Source: Flavobacterium sp. IMCC34852 | Lineage (GTDB): Bacteria; Bacteroidota; Bacteroidia; Flavobacteriales; Flavobacteriaceae | DNA: 64,000 nt | Reading direction: 5' to 3' | NCBI RefSeq assembly: GCF_030643905.1 | Contig: NZ_CP121446.1 | Coordinates: forward strand, 1,116,001-1,180,000 | Shown: positions 26,848 to 36,100 of the stretch, piece by piece | Layout of the letters: every line of letters starts with the position of its first letter | Numbering within the stretch: the first letter of the stretch is position 1 | Translations under genes and position numbers: made by a program | Notes under the pieces: model-generated | What the model was told of the DNA's origin: nothing | Seen by the model: the letters and a program-made list of their open reading frames with translations, nothing else | The model's database searches: none

Positions 26848-28437
26848 ATGAATTGTCTTGCTAAAATAAATAGCCTCTTTTATTTGTTTTTTTTCATTGG
26901 ATTTTTCCATACCACTATAAGTGCGCAATCATCTGAAAACAAGCATCACTTAACAGGTGATATCGAAAGATTAATCAATTCAAACCCTGATCAAGCGTTA
27001 AAAGTTGCCCAATATTTATTGAGTAAAACCGGTATTTCAAATAAGGAAAAGGCGCATGTCAATTTTTTAATTTCTAAGGCTTATAAAGTAAAAGGAGACT
27101 ACAGCAGTGCTTTAAATTTTCTCTATGAAGAAAAGAATTACGAAGAGTATTTGGATGAAGAGGAAAAAATAGGAATCGAAATTAATAAAGTCATACTGCT
27201 AAGAGAGTTGTCTTTAGATAAGCAAGCAAAAAAAATATTGACTAATTTGGAAAATGAGGTTAATAATGTGACCAATGACAAATTAAAGCCCTATTACGAA
27301 ATTTCAATTGACATAGAAAAAGCAAGGTATTTTTTGAAAGAAGGTCAAGTTGATAAAGGAATCAACTTGCTAAAATCACAAGAAGCTTTTTTGACTAAAA
27401 TGGCAAGCGACTTCAAAGAGTTAGAGTTGTATTTTGACATAACGCTGGGACATTTGTTTTTGGAAAAAAAGGATTTAGCAGCTTCTAAAAAATATTTTGA
27501 TTCAGCTATAGCTATGATTAATGAGCAAAATGGGGACAATGCCTATTCTAAAATTGATGCTCTTTATGGTTTGGCGGGTATTTCTTTTTACAAAAAAGAG
27601 CACCAAGATGTCATTAAATTAACCGAAGAGGCTTTGGTTCAAGCGAAAAAGTTGGGTAACCTTTTCTGGCAAGTTAAAATCATGCAGTTACAAAGTTCCA
27701 GTTATTTGGCATTAAATGATTTGACCAATTATAAGGCAATTAATATCAAATTTTTTGAAGCCCAAAGCGAAACGGAAGCCCAAGAACAAGAAGCTATTAA
27801 TACCACATATAATCTTGTTTCCGATGAATATGCCGATGAGTATTCTAAAGACAAGTCAAACTATATTAATTTCTTGTACGTCATCTCAGCCTTGTTTTTT
27901 ATTACTATCCTTATTTGTCTTTTATTTTGGCAAAAAGTAATGCAACGAAAGAAAGGTTTAGATGAGATTATTAGTTATATCGAAATTACAAGAAGCAATC
28001 TTTTAGAAAGTTTTACCGTAACAGATAAAAAAAACGAGCCTAAAAAGAATGTCATTCTCAAGGAAACAGAAGAGCAAATTTTAAATAAACTCAAGAAATT
28101 TGAAAGTTCAAAACGTTTTATCAATAAAGATATTTCACTAGCGGTTTTAGCGGGTCAACTAGACTCAAATACCAAATACTTGTCGGAAATTATAAACACC
28201 CATTACAATGTTAATTTTAATACTTATATCAATAAATTGAGGATTAATTACATTATTGAAAAACTCAAGACTGACCCTAATTTTATCAATTATAAGATTA
28301 GTTATTTGGCCGAAAACTGCGGTTTTTCATCCCATAGCAGCTTTGCCACGGTATTTAAATCGATAACCGGAATATCACCGGTTAAGTTTATAGAATTATT
28401 AAATCAAGAAAAAGAAAATAATCTGTTAGAAGAGTAA
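26848..28437 (+). CDS. Membrane-spanning TPR regulator with AraC-type DNA-binding domain
   Basis: 529 residues. A signal-like hydrophobic N-terminus (LFYLFFFIGFFHTTISAQ) is followed by TPR-like helical repeats (about 60-320), one transmembrane segment (about 331-353, INFLYVISALFFITILICLLFW), a short coiled-coil and an AraC/HTH_18 domain (about 410-520) with the typical second helix-turn-helix ISYLAENCGFSSHSSFATVF. The topology implies a sensor part outside the cytoplasm and a DNA-binding part inside. It is directly followed (TAA then ATG) by a shorter protein of similar plan. Position between two adhesin clusters suggests it may control one or both; this is inference. Confidence 0.85.
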   Translation: MNCLAKINSLFYLFFFIGFFHTTISAQSSENKHHLTGDIERLINSNPDQALKVAQYLLSKTGISNKEKAHVNFLISKAYKVKGDYSSALNFLYEEKNYEEYLDEEEKIGIEINKVILLRELSLDKQAKKILTNLENEVNNVTNDKLKPYYEISIDIEKARYFLKEGQVDKGINLLKSQEAFLTKMASDFKELELYFDITLGHLFLEKKDLAASKKYFDSAIAMINEQNGDNAYSKIDALYGLAGISFYKKEHQDVIKLTEEALVQAKKLGNLFWQVKIMQLQSSSYLALNDLTNYKAINIKFFEAQSETEAQEQEAINTTYNLVSDEYADEYSKDKSNYINFLYVISALFFITILICLLFWQKVMQRKKGLDEIISYIEITRSNLLESFTVTDKKNEPKKNVILKETEEQILNKLKKFESSKRFINKDISLAVLAGQLDSNTKYLSEIINTHYNVNFNTYINKLRINYIIEKLKTDPNFINYKISYLAENCGFSSHSSFATVFKSITGISPVKFIELLNQEKENNLLEE

Positions 28438-29598
28438 ATGAATACTAAGAAGAATATATACTATATGCTGATATTACTTGTTGCAAAACTTGTAATTGCT
28501 GATACTTTGAGTTCTCAAAACCTCAAAAGTATAGATAGTATCCTCAAAGTAGCTTCTACAGAAATTTATGCAAATCCGGATAATGTAATCAAGTTAGGGC
28601 ACAAGATTATTAAGATGGCCGGAGACAATGTTGATTATAAAATTAAAGCATACAAGATTATTTCAGATGCTTATTCTTCCCGACGTGATTATGAAAAGTC
28701 ATTAGAGTACGTTATTAAAGCCAATGAATTATTGGATGAAACCAATGATGAACTGCTTAAAATAACCATTGTCAATAAAATGGGTATTCAATACCACCAA
28801 TTAAAGGTTTATGACAAAGCTATTCAATATTTAGACCAAGCCGAACAGTTAATAGGGGAGTATCCTGTTAAAGATTCTATTCATACTGAATTGGGTAAAA
28901 ACTATATCGTAAGAGGATTTATTTACAAAGAAAAGCTTAGCTGCGCCATTGCCATTGCCTTTTTAGACAGAGGGATTGCCGAGTTAAAAAAATCAAATAA
29001 AGAATCAGATTTATCCAAAATTAGTATCGCGACCTATAACAAAGGAAATTGTTATTTGTTGTTAAAGAATAACAAATCAGCGCTAGAAAATTTTCAGATA
29101 GCTGTACAAATGGCCAAAAAAGTAAATGCTAAAAGTTTACAAGCCTTTGCCTTAAAGGGTTCAGCTAAGGTATTTACTCTCGAAGGCAGAAACATCGAGG
29201 CCATCAAAGCACTTGATGAAGCTTTATATCTTTCTTCTGAAGTTAATGATTTAATCCTGAATCAAGAGATTTACATGGGATTATCTGAGAACTATTTAGC
29301 TATTAATGATTGGAATCAATTCAAAACCAATCAACAAAAATTTATCGAAGTCCAAAAGCAAATTAAAGATCGTGAACGTTTATCCGTAGGTGAGTCACTA
29401 GGGGTTAAAGAAGCCGAATCAAAAGCAAATCGTGACGAACTTTCCAATAAATTTTATTATTTACTACTTGTTTTATTTTTTGTTTTAACTCTTATTGTTT
29501 TATTTTTCTACGTAATAATTAAACGTAAAAACAAAGAAATTGAAGCCATAAAAAGCCAAATTTACATTTTACAAAACAAGAAAGGCAAAGAGGCTTAA
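28438..29598 (+). CDS. TPR membrane protein lacking the DNA-binding domain
   Basis: 386 residues, starting on the base after the stop of the upstream regulator. It has a signal-like N-terminus (YYMLILLVAKLVIADTLSSQ), TPR-like repeats, a transmembrane segment near 337-360 (FYYLLLVLFFVLTLIVLFFYVI) and a short charged coiled-coil tail (KRKNKEIEAIKSQIYILQNK), then stops. The layout matches the upstream regulator minus its AraC domain. No remnant of an HTH domain is visible in the following DNA. It may be a sensor or partner that modulates the upstream protein. The exact function is unknown. Confidence 0.8.
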   Translation: MNTKKNIYYMLILLVAKLVIADTLSSQNLKSIDSILKVASTEIYANPDNVIKLGHKIIKMAGDNVDYKIKAYKIISDAYSSRRDYEKSLEYVIKANELLDETNDELLKITIVNKMGIQYHQLKVYDKAIQYLDQAEQLIGEYPVKDSIHTELGKNYIVRGFIYKEKLSCAIAIAFLDRGIAELKKSNKESDLSKISIATYNKGNCYLLLKNNKSALENFQIAVQMAKKVNAKSLQAFALKGSAKVFTLEGRNIEAIKALDEALYLSSEVNDLILNQEIYMGLSENYLAINDWNQFKTNQQKFIEVQKQIKDRERLSVGESLGVKEAESKANRDELSNKFYYLLLVLFFVLTLIVLFFYVIIKRKNKEIEAIKSQIYILQNKKGKEA

Positions 29599-30114
29599 AC
29601 CCTATTTTTCCCCCTAAATTCACTCCAAATCCACCTGTTATACTTTATAAATTCAGTAAATTATAAAGTAAAATCATTTTCCGACTCTTGCTATTTGCGT
29701 ATCTTAGTGTAAGGAATTAAAAAACGCACATAAATACTGTTGTTTATTGCTGTAAATCAGGGTTTTGTTAGTTTTTTTATTTCAGTAATTTTCTCTCATT
29801 TTTGTCTTTTTTTAGATCAAATTAAGCCAAAACAGAGGTTGAAATGAATTTGTTCTTACAGCCAAAAATTGCCGAAGCGTATTCAGTCTAAATTTTAACA
29901 TTTCAAAGAGCTTTCTGTTTTCAAACAGATAGATTTCAAATCAAATTTAGAAGGACTATTTACTTTTCTCAAGCAAGAAATATTAAAAACTGATAGGGCA
30001 AAATGGAAAGATCATTTTTAAAAATCGAAATTAATTTTTCAGTCAGACGACATTCGAAAAAGAAAATTAATTTTTTTAAAATAAACTAATACAACCAATT
30101 TAATAATTAACAAA
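29599..30114 (+). promoter_or_regulatory. Long leader region before the giant adhesin operon
   Basis: 516 bases without a gene. It contains a perfect 10-base inverted repeat, TACTTTATAA / TTATAAAGTA (29641-29650 and 29661-29670), whose spacing is typical of a dimeric-regulator operator. Further on, TCTAAATTT (29887-29895) can pair with AAATTTAGA (29943-29951) and encloses a small hairpin CTGTTT/AAACAG (29915-29928). The 12-base AAATTAATTTTT occurs twice near the end. No fully convincing promoter or RNA gene was recognised. Confidence 0.5.
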
Positions 30115-33100
30115 ATGCAGAAAAATTATTCCTTTTTTGAAACTATATTGCCTAAACCACTACATGGTTTTTTTCAAAAAAATAATGGTAATGTAGACTA
30201 CTTTATTAATAAAATAGTACTTCAGAAATTTTTCGTTATGGTATTTCTGATTGTAGCCAATTTTGGTTACAGCCAAACAGAACATTTCGAAAGTGGTATA
30301 CCGGCTTCATGGCTTGTCAAAGGAAGACAAGGCGGAACAGAAACGGTATTTGCCAATAACTGGGTTCATACAGCTGCCGGGGGATATTTAGGTACCGGAG
30401 GCGCAACGGTGAATCCGTCATTGAATAACACACAAAATACTACTGCGGAGTATTTTATGATTACCTCTCAATACATCACTCCGGCTAATGGAGAGATTCG
30501 TTTCATGACCAAGCAAGGGAGTTTTTCTAACAGAGGTACTACCTATCAGGTGAGAATCTCCACCGGTAATCAGGCTGATCTTACCAGTTATAATGTTACT
30601 TTGGCTTCATGGACTGAGGCTCAATTAAATGTTTCTGCAACTACTTATGAAGAAAAGATTGTTTCACTCGGAGCGGTTGGAGCAGGAATTCCGGTTAATA
30701 TTGCTTTTGTTGCCATCACTAATCAACTAGGAACCACAGCAACCATAGGAGATACTTGGTTTGTTGATAGGGTTAGGGTCATGTCAAGTTGCGATCCAGT
30801 GGCAACTCCAACAATAGTTCCCGGAATTGATGGTGCCAGTATATCATGGACACATCCTACTGCAACATCATTCGGAGTAGAAGTTGTCCCGGCAGGAGCA
30901 GGGCATGGTGCTACCGGAATCCCGGTAACCGGAACAACTTATAATCCCACAGGATTAAACCCTGCAACAAGCTATGATTTTTACATTATTGCCAATTGTG
31001 ACTCAGAAACGTCAAGTGCTTGGGCAGGTCCTTTTTCTTTTACCACTTCTGTAGTTGGTTTAACTTGTCCGTCGGCTATCGTAATTCCACCGGATGTTAT
31101 AACTACACCATATACTCTGATAACCAATTTGGATCAGTATTATGACGGGACTACATATGTACCGATGAATAGCCAAGGGATGAGTTGTCAACCAGCAAAT
31201 CAAACTCAGAACCTATTATTAGGAAACCACCTTTATCTTACTTACACGCCAACTGCTTCAGGGTTAATCAATATTACTCAGACCACCAATACAGCTTCAG
31301 GCGGTGGTGGTAATAATTGTTATAATGCACTTTCGAGTGTTTTCGTTTTTGATGGTTGCGCCGGTGTTGGAACTTCTGCTGGTTGTTTGGCTGCACTTTA
31401 CACCACCAACCCTAATACTCCTTATCAAATTCCGAATTTCTATGCCCAAGCAGGTCAAACTTATATATTCGTAATCTCGTCACCTTATCAACACACTAAT
31501 CCGGGAGCAGGTATTTGTTTTACCTTTAGTATTAGTGGTTCAACCTGTCCTTCACCAACTCAGCCGTCATTATCTATAAGCGATTTGTTGCAAACTACCG
31601 CGACAGCTTCTTGGGATAATGTTCAGAATTTGGTAAGTGCATGGGAATATTTGGTTTTACCAGCTACTGATCCGGCTCCAACAGCGGCTCAATCAGGAAT
31701 TGCTACCAATACTAATGTAAACAATCCGATATCGAGTCTTACTCCCGGAATGGATTATAAATTATATGTTCGTTCCGTTTGTAATGGAACTCCGGGGTCT
31801 TGGTCAGCGCCAAGAACTTTCACTACACTTTGTAATCCTTTACCATTACCTTATTATACCGGATTTAACAATGCTACCTCAAGCGTTAATACTCCGGAAC
31901 CATGTTGGACTTCTTTGAATTTGAATAATGACGAAAGATTCTTTTGGTTTGGTCCAAATGCTTTTAGCGAGCCTGTTGCGAAATTAAGAGTTTCAGAGTC
32001 GACAAATAATAACGATATGTTGGTTACACCAACCTTTCACTTTGATGGTGTTACACAAAAAAGACTCCGTTTCAGATACAATTTTTATGGAAACTGGGGG
32101 CTAATTGTAAACAACCCAACAGGCGGACCTGGTTCATTTGAAATAAGAATGTCAACGACTGGTGTTGGTCCAAATACTTTTACTACAACCGTAGTGCCTT
32201 TGGCCCAATATACAACGGCATACAATTTTATTGAAATGATTGTTCCGTTACCTAATATTGAGGCAGATGTTAATATTGCTTGGGTAGTGCCACCGGGTGC
32301 TCTGCAAGCAGGATCATGGTTGTATATTGATGATGTTTATATAGAAGATTTACCGGCTTGTTCGGAGCCGGCTTATCCGGTGGTTACTCCGGGAACTTTA
32401 GATACAGATTCAGTCGAAATTTCTTGGACAAATGGTTACGCTAATACGCAATGGCAATTGGTGGCACAGCCTTTAGGAACAGGTGTGCCTACGGAACCAT
32501 TTGTTCCCGGTGCTGTGGTGAATATTGTGAATACTAATCCGTTTACTATAACCGGATTAAATCCTTCTACACAATATGAGTTCTACATGAGAGCTTATTG
32601 TTCTGCTTCTGAGCAAAGTATTTGGGTAGGGCCTATTAACTTTAATACTTTATGTATTGAACAACCTACACCCTATTATGAAAGTTATAATAGCAATGAC
32701 CCTAATACGAAGAAATTCTGTTGGTCTGTAAACAATGCTAACGGAGACCCCGCAAAATGGATAATCGGTACAACAGATGCCAACATACGACCACAGCCAA
32801 TCACCTTTTTTGATCCTTTTGTTTCTTATAACGATTGGTTAATCAGTGTACCGGTTAATGCCGTTGGTCTTAAAAGGTTGCGTTTTAACTATAGGGTAAC
32901 TGCCGGAATTGGTCCGATTGCATTGTATCCGAGAGGGAACTTTGAAGTATTGATGTCTTCAACGCCTGATTTTGCTACTTACACTACTTTGATTCCGTTG
33001 CACGATTTTACCAATGACAGTTTTCAGGAAGATTCAGTTTTATTCACAGGAACCGGAACGACTTACATCGCTTTCCGTATGCCTCCTAATATGCCTAATC

Positions 33101-36100
33101 CGGCACAAACCGGTCTCGTAACCATTGATGATTTTGTAATTGAAGACGCCCCAGCATGTCCGAACCCTGATATAGCTGGTTTAACCGCTGAGAATATAAC
33201 ACAAACCACAGCCAATTTAAGTTGGACTCCGGGTTATACTGAAACCCAGTGGGAAGTTGTAGTTCAAGCACCAATGTCAGGGGTGCCTACAGGTTCTGGA
33301 GTTACAGTCAATAATACACCAACCTACCAGGTCACTTCATTAACACAAGATACCCCTTACGAATATTATGTAAGAGCAGTTTGTAGTGATACAGAAAGTA
33401 GTGTTTGGGTTGGACCATTCCTTTTCAGAACGATTTGTGATGCCTTACCAACACCATTTTTGGAAACTTTTGATACAACTTCACCAACAGAGACTTGTTG
33501 GACGGTTTACAATAACGTTGCAGACGATAACACTTGGAATCTTAACCAAACGGTGCAACCAATGTTTGGTAACCAAATGGCCGCTCTATTTACCGGAACA
33601 AATGGAAACAATAATGATTGGTTAATTACCCCAACACTTTCGGCTCATGCCGGACAAAGATTGCGTTTTTACTACAAAACATACAGCAATTTCTTCGAAG
33701 AGGATTTAAAAGTAATGCTGTCTGTAAATGGTGTAGCTACCAACCAATTTACAACCATTTTATACGAAAATAATTTTACCACCACTATAGATGCTGCCGG
33801 AACGACAGCGGGTTCAAGTACAATAACGGTAGCTGATGGATCAGGAGTTCGTGTTGGAGATACGTTTTACATTCCTGGTTTCCCTATTCCATATGCAACT
33901 ACAGTAACTAATGTGGTTGGCAATACAATTACAGTGTCTGAAGCCGCAACTATTACTATGGCAGGACCATTACATATTGTATTTACTCATGAAGTGATTA
34001 ATAATACAGAAACGAGAGAAATGGTCATTAACTTAGACCAAATTACTACGGATTCAAATATTAATATTGCTTTTCATACCCCATTCTTTCCACCAAACCC
34101 TTGGAATTACAGAGGGCAATATACCTTTATTGACAACGTAATTGTAGAAGATATTCCGGCTTGTCCTGAAGTGATAAATGTGACTACATCAGACATACTG
34201 GATGTTTCTGCTCAGATTAATTGGGAAACCACAGGAACAGAAACCGCTTGGGAGATTTCAGTGCAACCTTATGGAACACCGGCACCGGTAGGAGATACTT
34301 TGCCTGCATATCTTTATACAGCTAATGCTCACCCTTATACAGTTACAGGATTAACACCTTCAACACTTTACCAATATTACATTAGAGCTATTTGTAGCGA
34401 TTCATCAGAAAGTATATGGGTTGGACCTTTTGAAATTTTAACAAGATGTGATTTTACAACCGTTTGTTTATATACCATGTCAGTTACCAACGGAAGTACA
34501 GGTACCGTTACTGATAACGTAACTGTAATGCAAAATGGGACTGTAGTGCAAGCATTAGAGTTTCCAACTTTTGGTCAGCCTGCCGTTTTGGATTATCAGG
34601 TTTACTTATGTTCAGGTGTTGAGTTTTCACTATACTGGAATGGATTTGGTAGTGGTTTACAATATTCACAAGCCCAAATTGTCATCAGAGACGAGTCTAA
34701 TAATGTTGTTTGGACAAGCCCACTAGGTTTAGGTACCGTAAACACTACGTTGTTTACCAGCGTGGCCAGTTGTGGTGTTGTGACATGTCCGCAGCCTACT
34801 AATTTAGCAGTAAGTAACCAAGGAGTCTTTTCATGGACACCGGGCGGTTCAGAAACCCAATGGGAAGTTTTTGTACAACCCTATCAAAACGGGACTATAC
34901 CACAATCAGGAACCATTGTAAATACACCAAGTTATACTCCGGTAGCCGCTGATTTTATGAATGCTGCCGATGGTACTTATGAATATTTGGTTCGTGCCGT
35001 ATGTGGTTCAACAAATAAAAGTTATTGGTCGGGACCAAAAGTGTTTATCAGAAATGATGAACCGGCAAACGCTGTTCGTTTACAAGTGAATACAGGTTCA
35101 ACTTGTGATGTTTCAGGAGCTGATGCTTCTTTCATTACCGCAACAGCTTCCACGGTTCCGACTTCTTGTCCGGGCGTGAACAGCGGAGATATTTGGTATG
35201 ACTTTGTTGCCACTTCAAAAGTACATGTTGTTGAATTAAGTGACTTTGCGCCTGGAACTTATTATACCGGAGGTTATGTTGGAGCTTGGCCGCAAATCAT
35301 GATGTCTTTATATGAAGTCCAAGGTGACGGATCTCTTGTTGAAAAAGGATGTAGTAATAACAATTCATTTGTAGCTAAATATACTAGCGAACTAGTGGTT
35401 GGTAATACTTATAAAATAAGACTGACTTTAAATGATCCAGGAATTACTAATAAAACATTCCATATTTGTGTGACTACTCCTGAAGATTTGTGTGATATGG
35501 ATGCTTTTAATTATAGTTTTGAAAAATTACCAATGCAGACTGTATCAGGAATTTCAACTATTCTTAATTCAAGAGTAATACCGGGCTGGAGAACCAATAC
35601 TGATTGGGGAACCATGTTCTTCCTTGAAGGAAACAATATAGGGGTAATTCCATATGAAGGGGGACAGTGTGTTCAATTAACACAAGACGGTACAGATGCA
35701 TGGGATCCGAATGATCCTAATATTAAAGGATTGTATAAAGATTTTGATACTTCTGAAATTACAGTGATGGACTATAGCTTTGCTAGTGGCACAAGACAAA
35801 ATAGTACCACCGGAACCACGGTTCAATTATTTGCAGGACCGCCTTCAGGACCATTTACAGTAATTGCTGAGCATAATGCGAATAGTACGGATTGGGAATT
35901 GGTGCAAGGCAGTTATAACATTCCGAGCGGACAAACCACTACCCGTTTTATTTTCCGTACGCTGGGGAATAATATCGGACATATTTTAGATGCCGCTAAT
36001 TTCAAAGCAAATGTTGATATTACAATTAATACTGCTGATACAACCTTAGATTGTACAACTACTGCTATGGCCTTTAATGCTAATGGAGTTGGAATGTGGG

